This document shows, in pieces, positions 9,139 to 16,059 of a DNA stretch of 18,482 bases. The translations under genes were made by a program, and so were the position numbers. The stretch covers positions 1-18,482 of the forward strand of contig DKUL01000016.1 of NCBI GenBank assembly GCA_002490665.1, in the 5' to 3' direction. Source of the DNA: Lachnospiraceae bacterium UBA7205. Its GTDB lineage: Bacteria; Bacillota; Clostridia; Lachnospirales; Lachnospiraceae. The notes below the pieces were generated by a model, which saw only the letters and a list, made by a program, of their open reading frames with translations, was not told the DNA's origin and did no database searches. Position 1 is the first letter of the stretch. Each line of letters opens with the position of its first letter.

Positions 9139-9180
9139 CGGTACACATTCTTAGATGCGCGGTACGAATTTTAGAGAAGG
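9139..9180 (+). repeat. Imperfect 21-base tandem repeat between cheC and cheD
   Basis: Two head-to-tail units start with CGGTAC at 9139 and 9160. Each continues with a related ATTxTTAGA stretch, giving a 21-base period (about two helical turns). The second unit runs into the cheD ribosome site (GAAGGGG). No function is known; it may be a local duplication or a binding site in DNA or mRNA. Confidence 0.5.
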
Positions 9181-9193
9181 GGCATAGTGAGCA

Positions 9194-9679
9194 ATGGCGA
9201 ATATAGTTAAAGTAGGGATGGCTGACTTGAACGTGTGCAAAAGCCCTGAGGGGATAACAACACTGGGACTTGGTTCCTGTGTGGGGATATGTATCAGGGA
9301 TCCGGTGGCAAAGGTCGGTGGGTTGGCACATGCCATGCTTCCGGACAGCAGACAGATAGAGAATAATTCAAACAGGGCAAAATTTGCCGATACGGGAATA
9401 GAGGACCTCGTCAAAAAGATACTGGCAATGGGAGGCAGAAAAGGAAGGCTTGAGGCAAAGATAGCAGGCGGGGCGCAGATGTTTGCATTTCAGAACAAAT
9501 CGGATATGGTACGTGTCGGAGAGAGAAATGTAGAGGCAAGCAAGAGAAAATTAAGGGAACTTGGGATTCCCTTGAAAGCCCAGGATACAGGACTTAATTA
9601 TGGTCGCACTATTGTTTTTTATCCTGAGACGGGTGATCTGGTAATCCGTTCAGCTGGTAAGCCGGAGAAAACAATATAG
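9194..9679 (+). CDS. cheD: Chemoreceptor glutamine deamidase CheD
   Basis: CheD deamidates specific glutamines of chemoreceptors and is also the activating partner of CheC. The catalytic Cys29 (GLGSCVG) and His46 (GGLAHAMLP) are present. The conserved IAGGAQMF and DTGLNYGRTIVFYPETG blocks are also seen. The length of 161 residues is normal. Together with cheC immediately upstream this indicates the B. subtilis-type CheC/CheD/CheY-P adaptation loop. The ATG at 9194 follows GAAGGGG at a somewhat long spacing. Confidence 0.96.
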   Translation: MANIVKVGMADLNVCKSPEGITTLGLGSCVGICIRDPVAKVGGLAHAMLPDSRQIENNSNRAKFADTGIEDLVKKILAMGGRKGRLEAKIAGGAQMFAFQNKSDMVRVGERNVEASKRKLRELGIPLKAQDTGLNYGRTIVFYPETGDLVIRSAGKPEKTI

Positions 9680-9724
9680 GGAATGGAACTGGGAAGAGTT
9701 GGAAGATATTAAGGGGATAGCATA

Positions 9725-10162
9725 ATGGGAAATAAGACAGGTCTTATCACACCGTTTTTCATGCTTCTGGCAGGTGCGATAGCATCTATAATTATGTATA
9801 TAAGGGGATTTGAACTGACAAGAATGTTATGGGGACTTCTGATTGTTCTGGTGATATTTTATATCATCGGTGATTCAATAAGATATATCTATGCATCTAT
9901 CAGGCCCCGTATTATACCTGCATATGAATTGGATAAAATGGTTCAGGCAGCAAGAAAGAATGGTGATTTAACAGGGAGCGTTGTGGCATTTGAAGGCGAT
10001 GGGCAGGATAATGCGGAGGAAGGTGTGGACGCGGACGGATTTATGTCAGAGGATACGGAAAATGATTACGCGGAGGGATATTCTGACGAGGAGCTTGCGG
10101 ATTATGCGGCAGAAGACACCACATCTGAAATGGAAAACTATGAGGATGATACTCAGATGTAA
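9725..10162 (+). CDS. Small two-helix membrane protein with acidic tail, unknown function
   Basis: No family is recognised with confidence. The 145-residue protein has two predicted membrane helices (about 7-26 and 33-55) separated by a short basic turn (YIRGFELTR). A short basic stretch follows (AARKNG near 76-81), then a strongly acidic cytoplasmic C-terminal half rich in Asp, Glu and Tyr. It lies between cheD and the sigma-28 gene, in the direction of the operon, 45 bases after cheD. The context suggests a role in motility or chemotaxis, but the sequence gives no mechanism. It has no counterpart in the B. subtilis order, where sigD follows cheD directly. Confidence 0.85.
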   Translation: MGNKTGLITPFFMLLAGAIASIIMYIRGFELTRMLWGLLIVLVIFYIIGDSIRYIYASIRPRIIPAYELDKMVQAARKNGDLTGSVVAFEGDGQDNAEEGVDADGFMSEDTENDYAEGYSDEELADYAAEDTTSEMENYEDDTQM

Positions 10163-10181
10163 ATAATTAGCTCAGACAACA

Positions 10182-10190
10182 TTGTATAAT
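10182..10190 (+). promoter_or_regulatory. Possible -10 element ahead of the sigma-28 gene
   Basis: A perfect TATAAT occurs at 10185-10190 in the 92-base gap before sigD, but no convincing -35 lies 16-18 bases upstream. The 12-base string TTGTATAAYGGG recurs at 10235-10246, next to the start codon. Between the copies, CAGATT at 10207-10212 can pair with AATCTG at 10224-10229. An internal promoter for sigD is plausible but weakly supported. Confidence 0.3.
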
Positions 10191-10254
10191 GGGAAAACGG
10201 TCCGGACAGATTTACAGCAGGGGAATCTGGACTGTTGTATAACGGGGGAATAAC

Positions 10255-11019
10255 ATGAACGATGCAGCACGTAAGAGACTTTGGGAAGACTATGCCAGAC
10301 TGAAAACTTCAGATTTGAGGGAGAAGCTCATTTTGGAATATGCACCGTTGGTAAAGGTAGTGGCGGGACGACTGAGCATGTATCTGGGTTACAATGTAGA
10401 GTATGAGGATCTGGTTAGTTATGGGGTATTCGGTCTGATTGATGCCATTGATAAGTTTGACACAAGCAAGGAAGTTAAGTTTGAGACATATGCGAGTCTG
10501 CGTATCCGTGGCGCTATCCTTGATCAGATCCGGAAGATGGACTGGATACCACGTACCATAAGGCAGCGTCAGAAGCAGCTTGATACGGCGATGAAAGAGC
10601 TTGAGCGGCGCAACGGAAAACCTGCTACAGACGCTGAAATTGCTGCATATATGGGCATTAGCGAGGATGAACTGCTGGATTGGCAGACGCAGGTTAAGGC
10701 AGACAATATGATATCCTTAAATGAATATGTGGAACAGGGAAATGATATTTCGTCAGACAAGAGTATCAGTTCGGGATTTGACACACCAGAGGGTGTGATA
10801 GAAAAAAATGAGTTGAAGGAAGTGCTTCAGGAAGCGCTGGAACTTTTGACGGAGAAAGAAAAAAAAGTAATCCTTCTTTATTATTATGAAGAACTTACAC
10901 TGAAAGAAATCAGCCGTGTGCTGGAGGTATCGGAATCAAGGATTTCTCAGCTGCACACAAAAGCACTGCAAAAAATGAAGACAAAGATGGGCAGCTATAT
11001 TGGAATATTGGTGCAATAG
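10255..11019 (+). CDS. sigD: RNA polymerase sigma-28 factor (FliA/SigD family)
   Basis: This is the motility sigma factor that directs transcription of late flagellar, chemotaxis and autolysin genes. The 254-residue protein has region 2 with EYEDLVSYGVFGLIDAIDKF and FETYASLRIRGAILDQIRKM, the core-binding and -10-reading helices typical of the FliA/WhiG group. Region 3 follows (ELERRNGKPATDAEIAAYMG). Region 4 carries the -35-reading helix-turn-helix LTLKEISRVLEVSESRISQL. Length and organisation are normal. A GGGGG ribosome site precedes the ATG. Its anti-sigma factor FlgM is not encoded in this window. A sigma-28 promoter-like site is seen 1.7 kb downstream. Confidence 0.96.
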   Translation: MNDAARKRLWEDYARLKTSDLREKLILEYAPLVKVVAGRLSMYLGYNVEYEDLVSYGVFGLIDAIDKFDTSKEVKFETYASLRIRGAILDQIRKMDWIPRTIRQRQKQLDTAMKELERRNGKPATDAEIAAYMGISEDELLDWQTQVKADNMISLNEYVEQGNDISSDKSISSGFDTPEGVIEKNELKEVLQEALELLTEKEKKVILLYYYEELTLKEISRVLEVSESRISQLHTKALQKMKTKMGSYIGILVQ

Positions 11020-11021
11020 GT

Positions 11022-11055
11022 ATAGTAAACGACAAAAGCATTTGCCGTTTACTAT
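11022..11055. repeat. Long A/T-rich inverted repeat between sigD and fapA
   Basis: ATAGTAAACG at 11022-11031 is the exact reverse complement of 11046-11055. Inside it CAAA (11033-11036) pairs with TTTG (11041-11044) around the loop AGCA, leaving one A/C mismatch, so about 14 pairs form. It begins two bases after the sigD stop. No U-tract follows, so it is not a classic intrinsic terminator. It could stabilise the 3' end of upstream mRNA, attenuate transcription or be an operator. Confidence 0.7.
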
Positions 11056-11142
11056 GCATTCATGACATGGAAACAGATTTGTGTAAAGAACATTAGTACT
11101 TGTGCCCATGTTTTATGAATCTGGGCAGGAACGGAGACTTAT

Positions 11143-12732
11143 ATGAATGGATATTTTCAGTTACAGATAGACGAAAAAGGCGTAAGCCTGCTGCTTTGCC
11201 CTCCGATTGGGGACGGTGAAAAAATACGGCAGGCAGAATTAAAAGAGTATCTTAATATCATTGGTGTACCATATGATGTTGTGGCACTGAACTCAGCCCT
11301 CTGCTCGCTGGAAGAGGAAGAGACAGTCCTTTTTTTGGCTCCAATGAAATTGTCGCCAGTGGACGAGAAATGTGACATCCAGGTGATGGCTGACAAGATG
11401 ACGGCAATATTGAGGATTTTTCCGCCAAGCGCAGGAGGACTTGCCACAAGTAAGGCTCATATCATGGAGCTCATAAACAAGGCAAAGATAAAGGCGGGAA
11501 TTGATGAAGAAGCGATAAAGATGGCAGTCGAGGAGCGGCCATATTGTACGGACATTGTAGTTGCAAGGGGGAAGCTGCCTACAGCAGGACGTGACGCGTC
11601 CATTGTGTACCATTTTGACACAAACAACAATTCGCGTCCGGAGCTGAGGGAAGATGGGACGGTAGATTTCTTTAAGCTAAACAAGCTTCATCAGTGTACG
11701 CAGGGACAGGTTCTTGCGGAGATTATTCCGGAGGAAAGGGGCGAGAACGGATTCGATGTATATGGAAATGTCCTTCTGGCTCGAGAGGTGCACAAAATGA
11801 CCTTTTCCCATGGAAGGAATCTCGAGATTTCAGAGGACAGGCTACAGCTCAGAAGCATGGTGGATGGTCATGCGTCGCTGGTAAATGGCACGGTTTTTGT
11901 CACGGATGTATACAGCGTGGAAAATGTAGGAACTGCGACCGGCAACATAGAGTATCATGGAAATGTGGAAGTAAAAGGGAATGTCTGTGAGAACTTCAGC
12001 ATTAAGACAGATGGCAATGTGATGGTGAGCGGTGTCGTGGAGGGAGCGGTGATAGAGGCTGGCGGAGACATTATCATTGCCCGCGGCATGCATGGGCAGA
12101 ACAAGGGAAAACTGAAGGCTGGCGGAAATGTTGTTGCGAAATTTATCTCTGCTGCCGAAGTGGAAGCGGAAGGCTATGTGGAAGCAGAGCAGATATTAAA
12201 TGCCAAGGTGTCTGCCGGGACAACTGTCAATGCGGATGCAGGCAAGGGACTGATTACCGGAGGACGCATTGTTGCAAAGAATGCTGTCAATGCAAGAAAT
12301 GTCGGATCGCCGATGGGGGCAGCTACAATCATTGAGGTCGGAACCGACCTGAGCGCAAAAAAAAGGCTTGCGGAACTGCAAAAAAGTGTCGGTGAGAAGT
12401 CAAAGACGATACCACAGATGAAAAAAGTGGTGGAAGACACAGCCAAAAAGTTAAAAGCCGGCGTAAGGCTTACGCCTGAACAGATAAAAAATGCCAGGAT
12501 GCTGCAAATGACGCTGGCTGATGCACAGGCGAAGGTTCAGGAAGAGTTAAATGAAATCGAGACGCTTGACAAAATGCTAAAGGATCATGGCGAGGCGCGC
12601 ATCAATGTACGCGGCACCATGTACCAGGGGGTGTCGGTGAGCATATCGGGAACCTCGATGAACATAAAAAGCGAGTATACATTTTGTACCTTAATAAAAA
12701 AAGGTGCAGATATAGCCTCTACAACTTTGTAG
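11143..12732 (+). CDS. fapA: FapA/DUF342 family polymer-forming protein
   Basis: The 529-residue protein matches the FapA (DUF342) family: an N-terminal globular region (about 1-165) with RPYCTDIVVARGKLPTAGRD, then a repetitive Gly/Val/Asn-rich beta-helix (about 165-400) of strands such as GNVEVKGNVCENFSIKTDG. A coiled-coil segment follows (about 405-490), with a final beta portion (NVRGTMYQGVSVSISGT). A FapA protein in Vibrio is reported to affect flagellar assembly or placement; the exact role in Firmicutes is not settled. It has its own 123-base upstream gap containing a hairpin, and a GGAACGGAG ribosome site before the ATG. Its stop codon lies inside a terminator-like hairpin. Confidence 0.88.
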   Translation: MNGYFQLQIDEKGVSLLLCPPIGDGEKIRQAELKEYLNIIGVPYDVVALNSALCSLEEEETVLFLAPMKLSPVDEKCDIQVMADKMTAILRIFPPSAGGLATSKAHIMELINKAKIKAGIDEEAIKMAVEERPYCTDIVVARGKLPTAGRDASIVYHFDTNNNSRPELREDGTVDFFKLNKLHQCTQGQVLAEIIPEERGENGFDVYGNVLLAREVHKMTFSHGRNLEISEDRLQLRSMVDGHASLVNGTVFVTDVYSVENVGTATGNIEYHGNVEVKGNVCENFSIKTDGNVMVSGVVEGAVIEAGGDIIIARGMHGQNKGKLKAGGNVVAKFISAAEVEAEGYVEAEQILNAKVSAGTTVNADAGKGLITGGRIVAKNAVNARNVGSPMGAATIIEVGTDLSAKKRLAELQKSVGEKSKTIPQMKKVVEDTAKKLKAGVRLTPEQIKNARMLQMTLADAQAKVQEELNEIETLDKMLKDHGEARINVRGTMYQGVSVSISGTSMNIKSEYTFCTLIKKGADIASTTL

Positions 12733-12748
12733 GGGCTATTGCCTTTTT
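12712..12748 (+). terminator. Terminator-like hairpin overlapping the end of fapA
   Basis: ATAGCC at 12712-12717 pairs with GGCTAT at 12734-12739, extended inward by a G-U pair and CTAC/GTAG around a six-base loop. A five-T run follows at 12744-12748 after four non-T bases. The fapA stop (12730-12732) is inside the stem. The U-tract offset makes it moderate in strength, so it may only reduce read-through. Confidence 0.6.
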
Positions 12749-12751
12749 GGA

Positions 12752-12778
12752 GAAAATGTATTAAAATAAAGCGGATAA
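12752..12778 (+). promoter_or_regulatory. Candidate sigma-28 (SigD) promoter
   Basis: GAAA at 12752-12755, then exactly 15 bases, then GCGGATAA at 12771-12778. The known sigma-28 consensus is TAAA-N15-GCCGATAA, so this matches 3 of 4 and 7 of 8 positions with ideal spacing. It lies directly after the fapA terminator-like hairpin and about 25 bases before the next start codon, which has a GAGGGAGGG ribosome site. This position fits a real promoter for the following genes. Confidence 0.65.
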
Positions 12779-12802
12779 GCTTTCAAGAGGGAGGGATAAT
12801 AG

Positions 12803-13114
12803 ATGGCAATTAGTCCAATATTACTGAACGGAAGCATACAACAGACTGACAATGTCCTGCACAACCAGGTAAAGCAGGTAGAAAAGGGGATGGTGGATCA
12901 GGGCAATATCCAGGTTCAGGAGGAGAAAAAGGAACAGCAAAGGGCAAAACAGGTAGTGCATTCCGATGAGGCACTGTTTAAGGAGGAGCGTTTTGATGCC
13001 AAGGAAAAAGGGCATAATGGCTATTCCGGCGATGGGGGAAAACGCAGGAAGAAGCTAAAGAGTGACGGAAAGGTCGTCACAAAGTCCGAGGGAGGCTTCG
13101 ACATAAAGATATAA
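12803..13114 (+). CDS. Small highly charged protein, unknown function
   Basis: This 103-residue protein is not recognised. It starts MAISPILLNGSIQQTDNV, a non-hydrophobic N-terminus, then becomes Gln/Glu/Lys-rich (about 22-75) with predicted helical character. It ends in a basic segment (GGKRRKKLKSDGK at about 78-90) and a short hydrophobic tail (GGFDIKI). No membrane helix or signal peptide is seen. The excellent ribosome site (GAGGGAGGG) and the sigma-28-like promoter immediately upstream argue that it is a real, flagellum-regulated gene, probably expressed late. It could be a regulator or an export-related small protein; this is speculation. Confidence 0.75.
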   Translation: MAISPILLNGSIQQTDNVLHNQVKQVEKGMVDQGNIQVQEEKKEQQRAKQVVHSDEALFKEERFDAKEKGHNGYSGDGGKRRKKLKSDGKVVTKSEGGFDIKI

Positions 13115-13211
13115 ACATACTTTTTACGGATAAAGGAATCCCTTAAGCAGCGTGGAATATCGTCTTGTGGTATTGGAAACAGGATTACGTATTGGAAAGG
13201 TTTGGTAGCGG

Positions 13212-14402
13212 ATGAATTGGTTAGAGGTAGCGCTGCTCATATTTGGAGCAGGCGCTTTTGCAGGAAGTTTTTTGATTAAGGGAAAAGTTGAGAAAGAGGA
13301 TGACGGCCAGCAGGTGGATGCGGAGCTGGTCAGAAGTTTTATCGAGAAAGAGATGGAGGATGCAAAGGAGCGCGTCTCGGAGGTTGTGGATGAGACGCTG
13401 GAATATGCAGTAGAGAAGACAGAGCGTGCGTCAGAGCGGATTTCGAATGAAAAGATAATGGCGATTAGCGAGTATTCGGAAACCGTGCTTGCCGATATCA
13501 ATAAATCCCATCAGGAAGTAATGTTTTTGTATGATATGCTCAATGACAAGCATAATAATCTTAAAGAGACAGTAAAGCATGTGGACAAGACTGCGAAGGA
13601 GGCTGAGGAGGCAGCCAATGCGGCAGCGATTGCCCTGGCAGCCAAGGCAAAGGAGGATGCCGAGGCTAAAGAAAGGGAAAGATTAGATTCTGTTAATAGA
13701 AATAAGATTGCGGAGCATGCATGGGATAAAGAGGCACAGGAAAAGGAATATGCCCGCCGCCAGATGGCAAGGCTGATTCTGCCAATGCAGCAGGATATGC
13801 CAATGCACCGCCAGGTAGATATGCGCACCATGGATTTTTTTGCCGATTTTCGCACGGAAAGCCGTCCGGATTACCGCCCTGCGGATATGCGTGCGCTTGC
13901 GGTTAACCAGGAGCCGAATATGGAGGCAGGTGCGCCGGCTGAGTTAAGCCCGCTGGTTGTGAAAAGTGTGGAAATTGTGCCAGCGGATATTGTTACTTCA
14001 AGTGACATGAAGCCCGTACCTGAAAATACCAGTATGGAACCCGTCAGTGCGGCCGAACTGCAGACGCTCGGTTCAAGACCGGAGGATATGACGGTTGTTG
14101 ACGTGAAACCGGCAGACATCAGACCAGTCGAAGTCTATTCCTTTGCGGAACAGGCACCACACATTGAGAGACCGGTGAAGAAAGAGGTGCAGCCGGCTGT
14201 GTTTGAGGACACGGCAAATATCAGGCGGCAGCAGGAGACATTTGTCGGACAGTCGCCTGCCAGTGATTTGAGGGAAAATAATAATGACAGGATACTCCGG
14301 CTCCATAAAGAAGGATTTTCGAATGTGGATATTGCAAAGGAACTCGGGCTGGGTGTCGGCGAGGTGAAGCTTGTGATTAATCTGTTCAAGGGGGCTGTAT
14401 AG
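13212..14402 (+). CDS. SwrB-position membrane-anchored coiled-coil protein (DUF6115-like C-terminus)
   Basis: The 396-residue protein has an N-terminal membrane helix (about 5-23), then an acidic coiled coil of about 140 residues (VEKEDD through the Ala/Glu-rich KAKEDAEAKERERL). A long Met/Pro/Asp-rich disordered linker follows (about 185-350) with recurring PADxRP-like units. The last 40 residues form a helix-turn-helix-like domain (ILRLHKEGFSNVDIAKELGL). Anchor, coiled coil and C-terminal domain, together with the position after sigD and before rpsB, match B. subtilis SwrB, an activator of flagellar basal-body assembly. This protein is more than twice that length, so orthology is inferred. 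Its stop abuts the next start. Confidence 0.75.
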   Translation: MNWLEVALLIFGAGAFAGSFLIKGKVEKEDDGQQVDAELVRSFIEKEMEDAKERVSEVVDETLEYAVEKTERASERISNEKIMAISEYSETVLADINKSHQEVMFLYDMLNDKHNNLKETVKHVDKTAKEAEEAANAAAIALAAKAKEDAEAKERERLDSVNRNKIAEHAWDKEAQEKEYARRQMARLILPMQQDMPMHRQVDMRTMDFFADFRTESRPDYRPADMRALAVNQEPNMEAGAPAELSPLVVKSVEIVPADIVTSSDMKPVPENTSMEPVSAAELQTLGSRPEDMTVVDVKPADIRPVEVYSFAEQAPHIERPVKKEVQPAVFEDTANIRRQQETFVGQSPASDLRENNNDRILRLHKEGFSNVDIAKELGLGVGEVKLVINLFKGAV

Positions 14403-15032
14403 ATGAAGTTTAAATATATGATAAGGGGGCTTGGGATTGGTGTCATTATGACTGCGGCGGTCATGGGCGCCTATAACAGACAGGCTGTGGCAGACGCAAG
14501 AGTGGCAGTGCTGAAGGAATATGGCATTGGTGAAGAAAGCAGGCTTGTGGATGGGACAGAGACGAGTGAAGAAAACGATGCGTCATCAGTACCTGAGGAA
14601 ACGACACAGCCGGTTATTGTCAGGAATGAGGAGAAGGAGTCCGAAATTCAGTCCGTGCTGGACGAGGCGGTGGATAATGAACAAGATGTACCAGAGACCC
14701 CGGCAGAGAATATATCAGGTGGGGAAGTGGCGTCTACACAGCCTGCAGGGGAAGGCAATGGGGAGGAAGCACCGTCAGGCACAGCGGCTGTAGTGACACC
14801 GGACGGTGAGGAGGGTACTCCGGAAAATGGGATTCAGATAACAATTTCAAGGGGGGACGACTCGGGAACCATATCAAGAAAGCTATACAATGCAGGACTG
14901 ATTGAGAATGCGGACGAGTATGATGCATTTCTGATGCAGCATGGATATGACAAGAAACTTAGTACGGGTACGAAGAACATTAATGCGTCAGACAGCTGGC
15001 AGGAAATCGCAGAAAAGCTTACTACAAAATAA
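14403..15032 (+). CDS. Membrane-anchored protein with MltG-type LysM-like domain, no catalytic domain
   Basis: The 209-residue protein has an N-terminal anchor or signal helix (about 7-24). An extracytoplasmic linker rich in Glu, Thr and Pro follows (about 45-140). The C-terminal domain (144-209) has ITISRGDDSGTISRKLYNAG, an LMQHGYDKKLSTGT block and WQEIAEKL. That pattern is the LysM-like N-terminal module of the YceG/MltG endolytic transglycosylases, but the catalytic domain is absent, so it is more likely a peptidoglycan-binding or regulatory protein. The ATG directly follows the upstream stop, suggesting coupling to the SwrB-like protein. A strong terminator follows 16 bases after the stop. 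Confidence 0.72.
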   Translation: MKFKYMIRGLGIGVIMTAAVMGAYNRQAVADARVAVLKEYGIGEESRLVDGTETSEENDASSVPEETTQPVIVRNEEKESEIQSVLDEAVDNEQDVPETPAENISGGEVASTQPAGEGNGEEAPSGTAAVVTPDGEEGTPENGIQITISRGDDSGTISRKLYNAGLIENADEYDAFLMQHGYDKKLSTGTKNINASDSWQEIAEKLTTK

Positions 15033-15047
15033 TACTGGAAAAAATTG

Positions 15048-15075
15048 AAAGACCTCTTGCATGGGAGGTCTTTTT
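15048..15075 (+). terminator. Intrinsic terminator ending the flagellar/chemotaxis operon
   Basis: AAAGACCTC at 15048-15056 pairs with GAGGTCTTT at 15065-15073 around an 8-base loop, and a T run extends to 15075. It is the clean boundary between the motility genes and rpsB-tsf. Confidence 0.88.
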
Positions 15076-15085
15076 GTGTTATATT
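15057..15085 (+). promoter_or_regulatory. Candidate rpsB promoter overlapping the terminator
   Basis: TTGCAT at 15057-15062, a 17-base spacer and TATATT at 15080-15085 form a plausible sigma-A promoter whose -35 lies in the terminator loop. The -35 match is weak (3 of 6) and the -10 good (5 of 6). An alternative TATAAC -10 lies at 15134-15139 with TTGCAG 15 bases upstream. Confidence 0.45.
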
Positions 15086-15291
15086 ATTGATGTTATGGCT
15101 GTATTCGGGTATTGCAGCCATGGCGGTAACAATATAACAGTATTCACGCCTGTCGATTTATGGTCCATGCCATATGCATACAGACACACACGGTGTCTGA
15201 ACGGTGCACAGCGGTGTGCCGGCAGGATTCGGTAGCCCGTAGAGGTGAAGCAGGCGGAAGCGCGGTAATTCCGCAGAAAATGGAGGAAAAA
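15086..15291 (+). promoter_or_regulatory. Structured rpsB leader of about 200 bases
   Basis: No gene is credible here. Several hairpins can form: ATGGCTG (15095-15101) with CAGCCAT (15115-15121); CAGACAC (15181-15187) with GTGTCTG (15193-15199); a 7-pair stem with two wobbles formed by GGTGCAC and GTGTGCC just after 15200; and GCGG (15262-15265) with CCGC (15271-15274), close to the GGAGG at 15282-15286. Long structured leaders of ribosomal protein genes often mediate feedback by the protein; S2 autoregulation is an inference here and no known leader family is recognised. Confidence 0.5.
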
Positions 15292-16032
15292 ATGAGCGTT
15301 ATTTCAATGAAACAGTTGTTGGAGGCAGGTGTTCATTTCGGGCATCAGACAAGAAGATGGAACCCCAAGATGGCTCCTTATATCTTCACGGAGAGAAACG
15401 GTATTTATATTATCGACTTACAGAAGTCTGTTGGAAAGGTCGATGAGGCATACAAGGCAGTTGCCGATATTGCCGCACAGGGCGGTACGGTTCTTTTTGT
15501 CGGCACAAAGAAGCAGGCGCAGGATGCTGTCCGCACAGAGGCAGAGCGCTGCGGCATGTTCTATGTAAATGAGAGATGGCTCGGCGGCATGCTCACAAAC
15601 TTTAAGACAATCAGAAGCAGAATTGCAAGGCTCAAAGCAATTGAGACCATGGCAGAGGACGGAACATTTGATGTTCTTCCAAAGAAGGAAGTTATCAAGA
15701 TTAAGAAGGAATGGGAAAAGCTTGAGAAAAACCTTGGCGGTATCAAGAACATGACAAAGATTCCTGATGCAATTTTTGTAGTAGATCCGAAGAAGGAGAG
15801 AATCTGCGTACAGGAAGCACATACACTTGGCATTCCCCTTATCGGTATCGCTGACACAAACTGCGATCCTGAAGAACTTGATTATGTCATTCCAGGTAAT
15901 GATGATGCTATCAGGGCGGTCAAGTTAATCGTATCTGCGATGGCTGATGCGGTTATCGAGGCAAACCAGGGCGAGATTATGACGGACGAAGCGCCGGAAG
16001 AGGCTGTTGCGGAAGAAGCCGTGGCAGAATAA
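15292..16032 (+). CDS. rpsB: Ribosomal protein S2 (small subunit)
   Basis: S2 binds late to the 30S head and is needed for S1 binding and mRNA engagement. The 246-residue protein starts MSVISMKQLLEAGVHFGHQT, the standard S2 N-terminus. Other S2 blocks are NPKMAPYIFTERNGIYIIDL, ERWLGGMLTNFKTI and the conserved DPEELDYVIPGNDDAIRA. The C-terminal tail is acidic and Ala-rich. The ATG at 15292 is chosen over an upstream in-frame ATG at 15160 because it matches the family start and has GGAGG five bases upstream. The order rpsB-tsf is near-universal, and tsf begins 27 bases after. Confidence 0.98.
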   Translation: MSVISMKQLLEAGVHFGHQTRRWNPKMAPYIFTERNGIYIIDLQKSVGKVDEAYKAVADIAAQGGTVLFVGTKKQAQDAVRTEAERCGMFYVNERWLGGMLTNFKTIRSRIARLKAIETMAEDGTFDVLPKKEVIKIKKEWEKLEKNLGGIKNMTKIPDAIFVVDPKKERICVQEAHTLGIPLIGIADTNCDPEELDYVIPGNDDAIRAVKLIVSAMADAVIEANQGEIMTDEAPEEAVAEEAVAE

Positions 16033-16059
16033 CAGATAGGAAATCAGGAGGAATATAAA

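Noticed and set aside
13128..13143. ACGGATAA in the gap before the SwrB-like gene as a second sigma-28 site
   Set aside because: The nearest TAAA is 20 bases upstream instead of 15, and the -10 matches only 6 of 8.
13170..13198. Direct repeat GTATTGGAAA before the SwrB-like gene
   Set aside because: Ten bases, once repeated, with no symmetry or placement that suggests a site.
13491..13498. GCCGATAT, like a sigma-28 -10, inside the SwrB-like gene
   Set aside because: No TAAA-like -35 lies 15 bases upstream and it is within coding sequence; similar strings in flhG, cheD and rpsB are also coding.
15160..15291. Possible 44-residue N-terminal extension of S2 from an in-frame ATG
   Set aside because: The family starts at MSVISMKQLLEAG and the ATG at 15292 has a strong ribosome site; the upstream bases form hairpins instead of conserved protein.
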